DNA of 64,000 bases from positions 1-64,000 of the forward strand of contig CALFCF010000068.1 in the NCBI GenBank assembly GCA_937951345.1, in the 5' to 3' direction. Positions 8,804 through 19,249 of the stretch are shown one piece after another. Numbering within the stretch: position 1 is the first letter of the stretch; every line of letters starts with the position of its first letter. The notes below the pieces were generated by a model. It searched no databases. It had not been told where the DNA came from and saw nothing but the letters and a program-made list of their open reading frames with translations. Position numbers and translations under genes: made by a program. Source of the DNA: an uncultured Granulosicoccaceae bacterium (lineage in GTDB: Bacteria > Pseudomonadota > Gammaproteobacteria > Granulosicoccales > Granulosicoccaceae).

Positions 8804-9289
8804 TCAGGCGTCAGTCTGTCCGGGTAAATCAGACAAATGAATAATGTGGTGTTGCGCCAGGATTTCCGGATCGGTATTGTCCGTTTGAGCTGCTATCACC
8901 CATCGCTTCACGGAAATGCCTTGCGAATGCGTCGACTGTCGATCTCCTGAAACCAACGGATGCCAGTTTGCGAGCGCTCTGCCCTCTGCAAGTCTGCGAT
9001 AAGCACAACTCCACGGTAACCAGGCGAGCTTTTCGGCGTTCAGGGGTCTGACGTTGATACAGCCCGGCACCTTAATCTGCCGATTCTGATAGTCCGAACA
9101 TTGGCAGCTATCGCAATCGAGCATATGACAGGCAACCCGCGTGTACGCGATATCACCGGTGTCCTCATTCTGAAGTTTCTCCAGACAACATAGCGCACAA
9201 CCATCACATAAGGATTCCCACTGCTCGTCACTCATGTCTTCAAGTGACGTGGTTTCCCAGAAACCTTTGTCCGGGGCGGGTGTGTTCAC
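8804..9289 (-). CDS. UPF0260 family cysteine-rich protein (YcgN-like)
   Basis: A 161-residue member of the YcgN/UPF0260 family (YkgJ-type zinc or iron-cluster binding). It contains WESLCDGCALCC, the CHMLDCDSCQCSDY cysteine group and VPGCINVRP, whose conserved cysteines form the presumed metal site. The biochemical role of the family is not established. The GTG at 9289 is preferred because the residues after it (FWETTSLEDMSDEQWESL) match the E. coli N-terminus. It starts five bases after the fbp stop, so the two are probably cotranscribed. Confidence 0.85.
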   Translation of the reverse strand: MNTPAPDKGFWETTSLEDMSDEQWESLCDGCALCCLEKLQNEDTGDIAYTRVACHMLDCDSCQCSDYQNRQIKVPGCINVRPLNAEKLAWLPWSCAYRRLAEGRALANWHPLVSGDRQSTHSQGISVKRWVIAAQTDNTDPEILAQHHIIHLSDLPGQTDA

Positions 9290-9294
9290 GTCAA

Positions 9295-10296
9295 CTACGA
9301 TGCTTCAGAATGGTAACTGTCGACAAGCTCCACCTCGGTAGCGGAGCCCATGATGACCGGCACACGCTGATGAAGAGAATCGGGTTGGATATCCAGAATT
9401 CTTTCATTGCCGGTACTCGCAAGACCGCCAGCCTGTTCCATCAACATGCCCATCGGACTCGCTTCATACAGCAAGCGCAGTTTGCCTGCCTTGTTATCAG
9501 CTGCGAGCTTCTTGTCAGCCGGATACATGAATACGCCACCGCGCATCAGAATGCGGTGCACATCACCAACCATTGAACCAGCCCAGCGCATATTGAAATT
9601 TCGTCCGCGCGGCCCTTCACTACCCAGCAACGCTTCATCGATATAGCGTTTGACCGGAGCAAACCAGTGACGCGTGTAAGCTGCGTTGATGGAGAACTCG
9701 CTGGTCTCTGCAGGTACGCGAATATCCGCATGCGTCAGGAGGAATTCGCCGCTACTGACATCAAGTGTAAAGCCATCAACACCGTTGCCGGTTGTTAACA
9801 CCAGCATAGATGCAGAGCTATACAAACAGTAACCGGCACAAACCTGCCGATTGCCCGGCTGTAGAAACGAACTGTTGTTAACATCACCTGCCGGTGCCTG
9901 CATGATCGAAAAAATTGTCCCGACAGACCCGTTGACATCAATGTTCGATGATCCGTCCAGTGGATCAAACGTGATCAAGTAATCACCGCGGGTAAAGGCT
10001 GCCGGAATCGGATGCATGTCATCCATTTCTTCTGATGCCATACCTGCCAAATTACCGGACCACTGTAGTTTGTCGATGAACACATCATTGGAAATAACGT
10101 CGAGTTTCTTCTGCCCCTCACCCTGAACATTTTCACTTCCAGCGTCCCCCAGTACACCCGCCATGGCACCCCGGGTAACCAATGCCGAGATGTTCCTGCA
10201 AGCGCTCGCCACGTCATCAATCAGTGCAACGAGATTCGGCGGCAGATCGCTATTCGAGGTGAGTAGTTGCTGCTTCAAAGAGACGGGTGAATTCAT
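9295..10296 (-). CDS. fbp: Fructose-1,6-bisphosphatase class I
   Basis: Hydrolyses fructose-1,6-bisphosphate to fructose-6-phosphate in gluconeogenesis or the Calvin cycle. It has 333 residues, as expected for class I. The metal and active-site motif [13 protein letters not shown] is intact, along with EEMDDM (acidic metal ligand) and [20 protein letters not shown], where the conserved lysine and glutamate bind phosphate and metal. No RuBisCO or phosphoribulokinase genes are nearby, so a gluconeogenic role is the simpler reading. Confidence 0.96.
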   Translation of the reverse strand: MNSPVSLKQQLLTSNSDLPPNLVALIDDVASACRNISALVTRGAMAGVLGDAGSENVQGEGQKKLDVISNDVFIDKLQWSGNLAGMASEEMDDMHPIPAAFTRGDYLITFDPLDGSSNIDVNGSVGTIFSIMQAPAGDVNNSSFLQPGNRQVCAGYCLYSSASMLVLTTGNGVDGFTLDVSSGEFLLTHADIRVPAETSEFSINAAYTRHWFAPVKRYIDEALLGSEGPRGRNFNMRWAGSMVGDVHRILMRGGVFMYPADKKLAADNKAGKLRLLYEASPMGMLMEQAGGLASTGNERILDIQPDSLHQRVPVIMGSATEVELVDSYHSEAS

Positions 10297-10522
10297 GGTT
10301 CAAGCGGTATTATCAGTTAATTGAGAGGCACACTAAAATTAAGCGGGTGAGAGCATGAATAGTTATTTAATCAGTCATCCGCCCCAAATACCATGCCAGT
10401 ATAGTCTTGACGACAGGATTGCGTTAGCGAAGGTGGCTGACAGCACAAGACTGACAGTGGAAAATTGCGCAGAACAACAGTATTGTGACACTCGCGTTTA
10501 GCTACCCTGACAAACACCACCC

Positions 10523-11242
10523 ATGACAACCCTTAGACTCGCTGTCTGGTCCGGCCCGCGCAATATATCCACAGCTATGATGCGCGCGTGGGAAAACCGC
10601 CCTGATACAACCGTGATCGATGAGCCATTGTACGCGCATTATCTGGATGTCACCGGCATCGCCCATCCCATGGCAGAACGCATCATGCGAACGCAATCCA
10701 CGGATTGGAAAACCGTTGCAAAGGCGCTGACAGATGAGCCCGCGGCCTCAAACATTCAGTATCAGAAACACATCAGCACACATCTACTGCCTGAGATGAC
10801 TCTGGACTGGTGCCTGCAACTGACGAACTGCATGTTGATACGCCAACCTGAGCGCATGGTGGCCTCTTATGCGAAGAAACGCGCTGATATCAATGCCCGC
10901 GACTTCGGCTATGCGGAGCAGTTGCAATTGTTTGAATATCTGTGCGCCAACGGACAGCAACCATTGGTCATCGATACCGACCGCTTGCTGCAGAACCCGC
11001 AAGCGCAACTTTCAACGTGGTGTGAGCGTCTCGGTATCGAGTTTGTACCGGAGATGCTCTCATGGCCATCCGGCAGACGCGACACCGATGGTATCTGGGG
11101 TGCTCACTGGTACGATGCGGTGGAAAAATCCACCGGGTTTATACCGTACCAGCCCATGACAAACCCGTTGTCTGAGCCTCTACAACAGATAGCCGATGAC
11201 TGCGGCAACGCGTACAACACACTGCTTGAGTACGCGATTTGA
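10523..11242 (+). CDS. Sulfotransferase family protein
   Basis: A 239-residue P-loop sulfotransferase-like protein. The N-terminus VWSGPRNISTAMMRAWENR fits the 5'-phosphosulfate-binding loop of PAPS-dependent sulfotransferases. NCMLIRQPERMVASYAKK fits the 3'-phosphate-binding strand with Arg and Ser. Family members are often mislabelled as branched-chain aminotransferases because of gene fusions. The acceptor substrate is unknown. PAPS could come from the CysD/CysNC genes at 24044-27795. It is transcribed alone, divergent from fbp, and no clear ribosome site is visible. Confidence 0.75.
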   Translation: MTTLRLAVWSGPRNISTAMMRAWENRPDTTVIDEPLYAHYLDVTGIAHPMAERIMRTQSTDWKTVAKALTDEPAASNIQYQKHISTHLLPEMTLDWCLQLTNCMLIRQPERMVASYAKKRADINARDFGYAEQLQLFEYLCANGQQPLVIDTDRLLQNPQAQLSTWCERLGIEFVPEMLSWPSGRRDTDGIWGAHWYDAVEKSTGFIPYQPMTNPLSEPLQQIADDCGNAYNTLLEYAI

Positions 11243-11353
11243 AGGTAGTTAGAACACGACAGGTGAATGAACTGCCAGTGCACAGGGTCTGTGCGCATGT
11301 GCAATGCACCGGTTGTGTCTTGTGCAGCCGGTGCCCAGAGTGGATTCAACCGG

Positions 11354-11929
11354 TTAGTAAACGAACGTCAGACCGACACTCACTGCAGATATATCTTCAA
11401 ACAACCCGTCACTTTGAATGTAGCTGACAAAGTCTGCATTCAGGAAAATCCGGTCTACGAGTTTTACTTCAGCACCAAAACCCCATGACAAGCCGGCGCG
11501 GTCTTCGCTGAACATGCTGCTGCGCACGTCCTGCGAAATGGATGCAGCCGTCACTCCCAGTAGTCCGTAAACCGCACTGTCACCCGCAAGTGGAAGATAA
11601 CCTTTCAGAAGGCCCGAAAAATAACCCACACCAATGTCATCAAAACTCTCGGTAGTTTCAGTAAAACTGAAGCCAAGGTGCCCGACTACATCAAAATAGG
11701 TCGACACCTGGTAACTCATGCGCAAACGCAAACCAGCGGGATTCAGTTCCGGGTCGGTATCACTGGCAAGTGTCACACGCGAGACATCAATACCAAAGGC
11801 CGCTTCACCGAAATGACCGGAATCAGCGTTTGCTTGTGTAACAGGCAACAGGCTGAACACCAGCACCAGCGTTGCAAAAATGGCGGGCAGAACGTTACGT
11901 GAGCATGCGAGCGTTTGTACTTTCTTCAT
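11354..11929 (-). CDS. Outer-membrane beta-barrel protein
   Basis: A 191-residue exported protein with a signal peptide (residues 1-35, ending TQANADS) and a mature part of alternating amphipathic strands such as LRLRMSYQVSTYFDVVGHLGF. The final residues SVGLTFVY end in an aromatic residue, the usual signal for outer-membrane insertion by the Bam complex. It resembles the small OmpA/OmpX-type eight-strand barrels. A hairpin (GCACCGG 11306-11312, CCGGTGC 11328-11334) lies between it and the convergent sulfotransferase gene but has no U-tract. Confidence 0.75.
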   Translation of the reverse strand: MKKVQTLACSRNVLPAIFATLVLVFSLLPVTQANADSGHFGEAAFGIDVSRVTLASDTDPELNPAGLRLRMSYQVSTYFDVVGHLGFSFTETTESFDDIGVGYFSGLLKGYLPLAGDSAVYGLLGVTAASISQDVRSSMFSEDRAGLSWGFGAEVKLVDRIFLNADFVSYIQSDGLFEDISAVSVGLTFVY

Positions 11930-12068
11930 CGTGACAACCTCAAAACTACGGATCAGATCTAGCGCACCCGATCATGAACCGTTGTAGCTCGTATCACCGG
12001 TCGTTCAGAAATCGGAGAACACACGCTGGCTGCTAAAGGTTACTACGACTCATGTTTTCTTGCGCAGG

Positions 12069-15062
12069 TTACGAATTCACTGTGACCTCTTCACCCTGAA
12101 CCTCGTCTGAATCTGTCTGATAAGCACTTAACGGCGGGCAGGAGCAAATCAGGTTTTTGTCACCGTGCACATTGTCAATACGCCCGACCGGCGGCCAGTA
12201 TTTACCATCGAAGTCCACGCCATCCGGATAGGCTGCCTGTTCACGCGTGTAGGCGTGAGCCCAGTCACTGGACATAACCTGCCGCGCAGTATGCGGTGCA
12301 TTCACCAGCGGGTTATCCGTTGCCGGCAACTTTTGCTGGCGTACTTCTTCGATCTCATTGTGAATCTGCAGCATTGCATCGCAGAAACGTTCAATCTCGT
12401 CGAGCGACTCACTCTCGGTTGGTTCAATCATTAACGTACCGGCAACAGGAAACGACATGGTAGGCGCATGAAAACCAAAATCCATTAACCGCTTGGCGAT
12501 ATCATCAACGCTGATCCCTGCCTGATCTTTCAGTTCACGGGTATCGACAATACATTCGTGTGCAACATACCCTTGCGCACCGCGATATAGAATCGGATAG
12601 ACCGTGGATAGCCGGCGTGCCATATAGTTTGCACTCAGAATGGCAACCTCTGTTGCACGGCGCAGACCGTCAGCACCCATCATACGAATGTACATCCAGG
12701 TAATTGGCAGAATCATCGCACTGCCCCAGGGTGCAGCACTAACCACACCCTCAGCGTCACCGGTTTCGGAATGCCCCGGTAGAAACGGTGCCAGATGCTC
12801 TGCAACTGCAACGGGGCCAACGCCCGGTCCACCACCACCGTGTGGTATGCAAAACGTTTTATGTAAATTCAGATGCGAAACGTCGCCGCCGAATTTTCCG
12901 GGCTTAGCCACACCAACCAACGCATTCAGGTTGGCACCATCGATGTACACCTGTCCACCGGCTTCATGAACACGACCGCATACATCAGTTACACTAGCCT
13001 CGAAAACACCATGTGTTGACGGATAGGTAATCATGATGGCGGCAACGCGTCCGTCATTTGCTTCAAGCTTGGCATCAAGATCATTAAGGTCAACATTGCC
13101 GCCGGCATCGCAGGCAACGACGACGACCTCCATACCAGCCATTTGCGCGCTGGCCGGATTCGTACCGTGTGCGGACTCAGGTATCAGACAAATGTTGCGA
13201 TCTGTATCTCCGCGTGACGCGTGATAACGACTAATCGCCAACAGGCCCGCATACTCACCCTGACTACCGGCATTGGGTTGTAGTGAAACCGCAGCATATC
13301 CTGTGCAGGCACACAACATCGATTCCACATCGTTAATCAACTGACGGTAACCGTAACTTTGATCGGACGGTGCAAACGGGTGAATGTCGGTGAACCCGGG
13401 CCAGGAAACCGGTGCCATTTCAACAGCTGAATTCAGCTTCATGGTGCACGAACCCAGCGGAATCATGGATCGATCAAGGGCTATGTCCCGATCAGCCAGT
13501 CGGCGCAGGTAACGCATCATTTCGGTCTCTGAGCGATACGCGTGAAAACAGGGTTGAGACATATAGTCATCGGTTCGCAGCTGCCCGGTTGTTGCAAGAC
13601 TGGAAGTCTCGCTATCGTCGCTTGCTGCAATGTGGGCACAGACCCAGGCGGCATCGATGCCAACTTCCGCGCCAGCAGAATTATCTGACAGATCGTTGAA
13701 CACAGCGGCAATGGCCACCACATCATCAATAGTGGTGGTCTCATCAAATGCGAGAACCACTGTAGAATTATTTAAAACCCGTACGTTGTAACCGGCATTC
13801 AACAGTGCCTGTCGGGTTTCCTGCGCATCAACTTCGGAAACTGCCAGTGTGTCGAAAGCCGGATGCGCACCGCAATTGAAACCACTTTTGGATAAGTATG
13901 ATCGTAGAGCTTGCGTCAGTCGATGAGTTCGCCAGGCAATGGCTTTCAGACCCGCCGGGCCATGATAGCAAGCGTAAAGCGTTGCCATAATGGCAAGCAG
14001 CGCCTGTGCAGTACAGATGTTCGACGTCGCCTTTTCGCGACGAATATGCTGCTCACGTGTTTGCAGTGCCAGACGATACGCAGCGCGACCATGAACATCG
14101 ACCGACTGCCCGACTAACCGGCCCGGCAAACTGCGTTTGAGTTTGTCGGTTGTTGCCATAAACGCCGCGTGCGGACCACCGAAGCCCATCGGCACACCGA
14201 AACGTTGCGCACTGCCAATCACGATATCGGCATTGAACTCGGCCGGGGAACGGAGCAATGTCAAAGCCAGCAGATCAGTGGCCACGATCAACATGGCGTC
14301 GGTTTGCTTACAAACAGCAGCGGCCCTATCAAGCGGCTCTATGCTGCCGTCAGTTGCCGGATACTGTGCAATTAACGCAAAACAATCTTCGGGAATATCA
14401 CTCTTATCAACAGCGTGCGCATCATAATCAACAATATCGATACCCAGTGGCGCGGCGCGTGTTGCAAGCACATCCCGTGTCTGCGGGTGACAACCGCGAC
14501 TGACCAACAACGTGTTCTTGCGACCACGTTTGGCACGATGTGCCATTGCCATCGCCTCAGCTGCAGCCGTTGCTTCGTCGAGTAATGAAGCATTCGCGAT
14601 CGGCAGGCCTGTCAACTCACTGACCATCGTTTGAAAATTGAACAGCACCTCGAGTCGACCTTGCGCCACTTCCGGTTGGTAAGGTGTGTAGGCGGTGTAC
14701 CAACCCGGGTTTTCGAACACGTTGCGCTGAATAACTGCCGGTGTGTGACAACCGTAATAGCCCTGTCCGATACAGGATTTGAAGCGCAGATTTTTTTCAG
14801 CGTACTCGCCCAGCAACTGCAGAGCCTCAGGCTCATTCAACGCAGGTAAAAGATCGAGCGGGGAACGATCAAGAATCGACGCGGGTACCACGCGGGCAAT
14901 AAATTCATCCATACTGGATTCGCCCAGCGCATCAAGCATGTAGTTGATGTTATGTGCTGTAGGCCCTATATGACGACACTCAAAACCATGAGCTTCAGTC
15001 AGCCCGGAGGTATTTAAGTTATTACCGCCAGCGTTGGTGATATCGAACGATTCTTTAGTCAT
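12069..15062 (-). CDS. gcvP: Glycine dehydrogenase (decarboxylating), P protein
   Basis: PLP enzyme that decarboxylates glycine and passes the aminomethyl group to lipoyl-GcvH. It is the fused P1/P2 type with 997 residues. The PLP lysine lies in [20 protein letters not shown]. Other conserved pieces are FECRHIGP at the start, [13 protein letters not shown], and [12 protein letters not shown]. The ATG at 15062 has AGAGAAAG in ribosome-site position; the longer TTG form from 15095 has no support. It is the last gene of gcvT-gcvH-gcvP, 44 bases after gcvH, and presumably shares the glycine riboswitch. Confidence 0.96.
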   Translation of the reverse strand: MTKESFDITNAGGNNLNTSGLTEAHGFECRHIGPTAHNINYMLDALGESSMDEFIARVVPASILDRSPLDLLPALNEPEALQLLGEYAEKNLRFKSCIGQGYYGCHTPAVIQRNVFENPGWYTAYTPYQPEVAQGRLEVLFNFQTMVSELTGLPIANASLLDEATAAAEAMAMAHRAKRGRKNTLLVSRGCHPQTRDVLATRAAPLGIDIVDYDAHAVDKSDIPEDCFALIAQYPATDGSIEPLDRAAAVCKQTDAMLIVATDLLALTLLRSPAEFNADIVIGSAQRFGVPMGFGGPHAAFMATTDKLKRSLPGRLVGQSVDVHGRAAYRLALQTREQHIRREKATSNICTAQALLAIMATLYACYHGPAGLKAIAWRTHRLTQALRSYLSKSGFNCGAHPAFDTLAVSEVDAQETRQALLNAGYNVRVLNNSTVVLAFDETTTIDDVVAIAAVFNDLSDNSAGAEVGIDAAWVCAHIAASDDSETSSLATTGQLRTDDYMSQPCFHAYRSETEMMRYLRRLADRDIALDRSMIPLGSCTMKLNSAVEMAPVSWPGFTDIHPFAPSDQSYGYRQLINDVESMLCACTGYAAVSLQPNAGSQGEYAGLLAISRYHASRGDTDRNICLIPESAHGTNPASAQMAGMEVVVVACDAGGNVDLNDLDAKLEANDGRVAAIMITYPSTHGVFEASVTDVCGRVHEAGGQVYIDGANLNALVGVAKPGKFGGDVSHLNLHKTFCIPHGGGGPGVGPVAVAEHLAPFLPGHSETGDAEGVVSAAPWGSAMILPITWMYIRMMGADGLRRATEVAILSANYMARRLSTVYPILYRGAQGYVAHECIVDTRELKDQAGISVDDIAKRLMDFGFHAPTMSFPVAGTLMIEPTESESLDEIERFCDAMLQIHNEIEEVRQQKLPATDNPLVNAPHTARQVMSSDWAHAYTREQAAYPDGVDFDGKYWPPVGRIDNVHGDKNLICSCPPLSAYQTDSDEVQGEEVTVNS

Positions 15063-15106
15063 AGCTTTCTCTTGCAAACCAGTCAATTTAGCCAACCAGC
15101 AGGTTG

Positions 15107-15496
15107 TTAGTTTTGTGAACTTACAATCGACTCATAGCCTTCCGCGTCCATCAGTGTGTCATATTCAGTTCCGTCATTAGGTTGAATTTTGTACAGCCAG
15201 CCATCTTCATACGGGCTGGTGTTGACTAGCTCCGGTGTATCACCTAGCGCCGCGTTGGTATCAACGATCTTGCCCGCAACCGGTGAATAAATATCGCTGG
15301 CTGCCTTGACTGACTCAACCACAGCAATGGGTTGTTGCGCTTCACACTCAAGATCAATTTCCGGCGTTTCTACAAACACCACATCACCGAGTTGCTCCTG
15401 TGCGAACTCGGTTATACCTACTGTCAAAGTACCATCATCGTTCTCGCGCACCCATTCGTGGCTCTCGAGATATCTGAGATCTGCTGGTATTGCCAT
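15107..15496 (-). CDS. gcvH: Glycine cleavage system H protein
   Basis: Lipoyl carrier that shuttles the aminomethyl group between GcvP, GcvT and lipoamide dehydrogenase. It has 129 residues, the usual size. The lipoylated lysine lies in [17 protein letters not shown], and the N-terminal [21 protein letters not shown] is typical. A GGAGAA-like ribosome site precedes the ATG. About 258 bases separate it from gcvT, and part of this carries the 29-bp hairpin repeats. Confidence 0.97.
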   Translation of the reverse strand: MAIPADLRYLESHEWVRENDDGTLTVGITEFAQEQLGDVVFVETPEIDLECEAQQPIAVVESVKAASDIYSPVAGKIVDTNAALGDTPELVNTSPYEDGWLYKIQPNDGTEYDTLMDAEGYESIVSSQN

Positions 15497-15696
15497 TTTT
15501 TCTTCTCCAAAAAATTCAGGGAATTTCAGTATTCCTGCGTTCTATATCAATGGTTCGAATCAAATTAAAAAACTGGCTGCTTCCGGTAAAAGAACCTCGT
15601 TCATCGGTGTATAGACTTTCGTATCCGGACACAGCTTAAAGTTCACTCGGTTGTTACAGGGTTGCGTTCTAGTTTTCTATATATAGCGCGATTTTG

Positions 15697-15783
15697 CTAA
15701 GACCGTTTCTTGTAAAACGGTTGGACTAAGAGCGTTTTCTGTAAAACGGTTGGACTAAGACCGTTTTCTGTAAAACGGTCTGC
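15697..15783 (-). repeat. Three tandem 29-bp hairpin-forming repeats at the gcvT 3' end
   Basis: Units at 15697-15725, 15726-15754 and 15755-15783 share about 26 of 29 positions. Each contains a near-palindrome; the best is ACCGTTTT-CTGT-AAAACGGT. The gcvT stop codon (15755-15757) is the first triplet of the third unit, so the last residues of GcvT (FYRKRS region) are encoded by repeat sequence. The hairpins lie in the gcvT-gcvH spacer and could slow exonucleases or attenuate transcription. They lack a strong U-tract. Confidence 0.85.
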
Positions 15784-16939
15784 GCACAAATCGGGCATCC
15801 AATGGTTTACCCCGGATAATCACCTGACAGTTCTGATCCAATAATTCAGTTGCCGAACGTACATTACAGGCGGCCAGAGAAACACGGGCAAGCGCTATAG
15901 ATTTCTCAAGGGTCGGACTAAAACTACCTGAGGTAACAACCCCTACCTCCTGTTGATTCACAAGAATAGTCTGGCCACCACGCAGCACACCCCGGTCGTT
16001 CAATACAATACCGATCATCTGCCTGTCGAACCCCTGTGGCTGTTGATCGGTTTGCAGAGCGGTACGACCGATAAATTCACGGCTGTCATCAGTCATATCA
16101 ACACACCAGCCGATACCTGATTCATACGGGTTAACACTCTCGTCCATATCACTGCCGTACAGATTCATCGCAGATTCCAATCGCAACGTGTCACGAGCAC
16201 CAAGACCGGCAGGTTGCACGCCGGCGTCATGTAATGCATCCCAAAGCACAGCGACGTTATCTTCCGGCAATGCCACCTCGATACCGTCTTCACCGGTATA
16301 ACCCGTACGACCAATAAACCAGTCACCTGATTCGCTAGAACCAAAGCGTCGAATAGCATTAACGTTAAAACTATCCTGGTCCAGGCGTTCAGCCAAATCC
16401 GTTTGTTCAACAACGTCTGAAAAACGTTGCAGCGCTAGCGGCCCCTGCACTGCGATCAGTGCCAGATCATCGCGCAATTGTAGCTCCGGCTGATCGCCAG
16501 CTGCATCAAGGCACTGCTCTATCCATTGCAGGTCTTTTTCGCGTGTTGCCGCATTCAGAATAAGGCGATAGTCATCACCACCACGCCAGTAAACAATAAG
16601 ATCGTCAATCACACCACCGTCTGGCTGCAGCATGCAGGTGTACAGCGCATCACCTTTACCGGTTAGTTTCTCTACATCATTGCACAGAAGTTTACGTAAA
16701 AAATCGCGGTTAGTTGTTGAAGGGATGGATGCGTCGGCCGCTCCTTTAAGATCGACAATAGTCATATGACTGACATCAAACATCGCTGCTGTGTTTCTGC
16801 AAGCATGATGCTCTTCAACCTGAGAGCCGAAATTAACCGGTAACATCCAACCACCAAACGGCATCATGCGCGCACCACGTGCGACATGATTTTTGTACAG
16901 CGGCGTGCGATGTGCAGATTCGCTAGCGTTTTCGCTCAT
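15755..16939 (-). CDS. gcvT: Glycine cleavage system aminomethyltransferase, T protein
   Basis: Transfers the methylene group from aminomethyl-lipoyl GcvH to tetrahydrofolate, releasing ammonia. It has 394 residues. Conserved segments include MMPFGGWMLPVNF, MFDVSHMTIVDLKG, GYTGEDGIEV and LGARDTLRLESAMNLYGSDMDE, which carry the folate-binding site and the catalytic aspartate region. The C-terminus VRRPFYRKRS runs into the 29-bp repeat. The gene is preceded by a tandem glycine riboswitch on the same strand, with about 320 bases of leader between them. Confidence 0.96.
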   Translation of the reverse strand: MSENASESAHRTPLYKNHVARGARMMPFGGWMLPVNFGSQVEEHHACRNTAAMFDVSHMTIVDLKGAADASIPSTTNRDFLRKLLCNDVEKLTGKGDALYTCMLQPDGGVIDDLIVYWRGGDDYRLILNAATREKDLQWIEQCLDAAGDQPELQLRDDLALIAVQGPLALQRFSDVVEQTDLAERLDQDSFNVNAIRRFGSSESGDWFIGRTGYTGEDGIEVALPEDNVAVLWDALHDAGVQPAGLGARDTLRLESAMNLYGSDMDESVNPYESGIGWCVDMTDDSREFIGRTALQTDQQPQGFDRQMIGIVLNDRGVLRGGQTILVNQQEVGVVTSGSFSPTLEKSIALARVSLAACNVRSATELLDQNCQVIIRGKPLDARFVRRPFYRKRS

Positions 16940-17221
16940 GTTCTTATTTCCTGGCAGATACCGGCTGATCTGTCGGGATTTTCAAAAAAGGTACGGCTCG
17001 AACAAACCGACGGGAGCGTATTACCACGGGATTGGGCAATTATTTTTGTCACGGCACGAACGTCGATGATATTCCCGACTAGCCGATGAACAAGACGATT
17101 TACGCTGAATTGATCCAGGTAAAAGCGGTATGCGCGCAATCTATCCGCACATAAAAAACATGCGTTGGATAGGCAGGCTAAAAATGAGTGGTGCGATGAA
17201 TACATTCAAGTTTCCGTGTCG

Positions 17222-17258
17222 ACAAAACGAAACAACACGCCGGTAAATACCGTGTGTC
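17222..17258 (-). terminator. Candidate riboswitch-controlled terminator upstream of gcvT
   Basis: On the minus strand, directly after the second glycine aptamer, ACAC-A-CGGT and ACCG-GC-GTGT can pair around an ATTT loop. They are followed by the U-rich run TGTTTCGTTTTGT. This is the right place for an expression platform. The stem has an internal loop, so strength is uncertain, and glycine might act at another level. Confidence 0.45.
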
Positions 17259-17261
17259 ACT

Positions 17262-17613
17262 CCCCTCTGTCCGGGAACCTGAGAGATTGGGCATACCCCT
17301 TGTCTGTATCTGCTTACATGTAGAACGTTAGTTACATGCAAAAGCTGCTGAGACTGTCAGGTAGCCTTTCCCCTTGGGCGGGTACGATTCTTAACGGGTT
17401 TAACCAGGATTTTTAACTAGAATTTTTCGCTAGTTTCAGCCTGGTTAAATCAGTGTCCGGGTTCAATTAAGATTCAAACGAGCAACCAAAACTCAATTGA
17501 ACAACCGCGAACGTACCACTCTCCAGAGTCGGCAGATTTGATGGTCCTTTTGCCTGAGCGTTTTCGGGACGTTGCGCCTTCGGCGCCGGCGATAACCGGT
17601 CTCTCCCATCAAA
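17262..17613 (-). promoter_or_regulatory. Tandem glycine riboswitch with an expanded second aptamer
   Basis: Aptamer I (17613-17537) is canonical: P1 TTTGATGG/CCATCAAA, GGGAGAGACCGG, CGCCGAAGGCGCAA and CGCTCAGGCAAAAGGACC. Aptamer II runs from ACTCTGGAGAG (17529) to CTCTCAGG and GGACAGAG (ending 17265), 268 bases against the usual 80-100. Its helices can still be traced. GGTACG/CGTACC closes a 125-base insert, and GGCTACC/GGTATGCC closes a 62-base insert. The core CGCCCAAGGGGAAA is a diverged form of the usual CCGAAGGGGCAA. TATGCT -10-like hexamers lie just upstream at 17631-17641. It should switch on gcvT-gcvH-gcvP when glycine is abundant. Confidence 0.88.
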
Positions 17614-17703
17614 CTTTTTACCGAGCCGAAAGCATAGCATAGGCGAGACATTCATGTTGTGACCCCTGCAAACAGTCATTCACATGGGCCTAAAACGGGA
17701 GAT

Positions 17704-19215
17704 TTATACGGTTTCGTGGCGGTTTTTTGTCATGCGCCCAAACAACATTGAGAGCGCGATCACAGCAAGAGAGAAGATCCAGACTGGATAGTTACGCACA
17801 CGGGCATAGGGTGTGGACCCGGTACGCGGCGTCACATCAATGTCGAAAAAACCTTCGGTTGAGTGCGGGATACTCTGTAGCACTTCACCGCGGTAATTTA
17901 TCGCCGACGAAACACCGGTATTGGTAATACGCATCAACGGACGCTCAAATTCAATAGCCCGCATCCGTGCAATTTGTTGATGCTGATAAGGCGCTATTCG
18001 TTCACCAAACCACGCATCATTACTGACATTGACCAGTACGCCGGCGTTCGGAAAAGACAGCGCCATTTCTTCGCCGAATACATCCTCGTAACAGATGGAC
18101 AGACCGATATTTTCACCTTTTATATTTAAAAGATTGGCAGGTCCGGAGCCGCGCGACAGATCAGATGAAGGAATGATGACAAACTTCGAGACAAAATCGA
18201 ATAGCAATCGAAACGGCACATATTCACCAAAGGGTACGAGATGCTGCTTGGTGTAAAGTGCCCGGTCGCCACCGAGCTGACGCACTGCGTTGTAGACATT
18301 ATCGCCGTCACGGTAAAACCCACCACTCAAGACTTCTGTGCCGTGCTCCAATAACGACTGCGCAAAGGGATCGATGACTGTCTCTACGTTTTTAAAACTT
18401 GTCGGGATCGCAGTCTCCGGCCAGACGATAATATCGACATCTTCCGAATCTTCATTGGACAGTCGCATATACGTTTCAAGCGAACTGATCAAACGCTCAC
18501 GACTGAATTTGAGTTCCTGTGGGATGTTGCCTTGAACCAACCTGAAACGCAGCGAAGTATCTTTAGCTGATGAATGTTCTACCGATAATAGCAACCAGCC
18601 CGATAGTGGTAACAAAAGTAACGGTACTAACAACCCAAGTCGCGCGAGTTTTACGTGCTGTGGCGCACCACCCTTACTATTACCAGCAAACAAAACCACC
18701 ACCAGAAGCGAAGCGAAAAACACCAACACCCAGGAGACACCGTACACACCAATGTACGAGGCAAAGGCCCGAAAGACCGAATCTGACTGACTGTAACCGA
18801 CCAACAACCAGGGGAAACCCCCAAAGATCCAGCCACGCAGCAATTCTGCTATCGTCCAGGCGCTGGCAAACAACGCGGTATTGAAAAGCCACGATCGGCC
18901 ACGAAAACGCGCATGAATTGCAGAGGCTGCTGCCGGGAAAAGCGTCAGGATCAGTACAAGTAGTACTGTCATCGCAACCGCTGCTGGTGGTGCTGCCGAA
19001 CCGAAGTCGTGCACACTGTTGTAAATCCAGGAGACGCCTATACCGAAGTAAGGCAGAGCATAAACGGCTGCAAATCTGAATGCCTGGCGAGGCGTTTCAT
19101 CCCGGATAACGAAATACAAAACTGCAACCGAAAGAATTGACAACGGCCAGAAACTGAACGGTGCGTAGGCGAAAGGCATTGCACCGCCAGCAAGCAACGC
19201 GAGAAACCATTTCAT
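17704..19215 (-). CDS. lnt: Apolipoprotein N-acyltransferase
   Basis: Adds the third acyl chain to lipoproteins at the periplasmic face of the inner membrane. It has 503 residues: an N-terminal block of about seven helices, then a nitrilase-like domain. The Glu-Lys-Cys triad is visible in IIVWPETAIPT, the LYTKQHLVPFGEYVPF segment and IGLSICYEDVFGEE. It is the last gene of miaB-phoH-ybeY-corC-lnt, the same order as in E. coli, and starts 34 bases after corC. Confidence 0.96.
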   Translation of the reverse strand: MKWFLALLAGGAMPFAYAPFSFWPLSILSVAVLYFVIRDETPRQAFRFAAVYALPYFGIGVSWIYNSVHDFGSAAPPAAVAMTVLLVLILTLFPAAASAIHARFRGRSWLFNTALFASAWTIAELLRGWIFGGFPWLLVGYSQSDSVFRAFASYIGVYGVSWVLVFFASLLVVVLFAGNSKGGAPQHVKLARLGLLVPLLLLPLSGWLLLSVEHSSAKDTSLRFRLVQGNIPQELKFSRERLISSLETYMRLSNEDSEDVDIIVWPETAIPTSFKNVETVIDPFAQSLLEHGTEVLSGGFYRDGDNVYNAVRQLGGDRALYTKQHLVPFGEYVPFRLLFDFVSKFVIIPSSDLSRGSGPANLLNIKGENIGLSICYEDVFGEEMALSFPNAGVLVNVSNDAWFGERIAPYQHQQIARMRAIEFERPLMRITNTGVSSAINYRGEVLQSIPHSTEGFFDIDVTPRTGSTPYARVRNYPVWIFSLAVIALSMLFGRMTKNRHETV

Positions 19216-19249
19216 CGTATAACTGTACCTGACAGGGTGTAGGATCAGT

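Noticed and set aside
15697..15783. CRISPR-like array.
   Set aside because: The 29-bp units are directly contiguous without unique spacers and are palindromic, so they are tandem repeats, not a CRISPR array.
16936..17205. An 89-codon minus-strand frame in the gcvT leader whose stop overlaps the gcvT ATG.
   Set aside because: The ATGA overlap is tempting for a leader peptide, but composition is unlike a protein, there is no ribosome site, and TGA arises automatically from the gcvT start ATGAGC.
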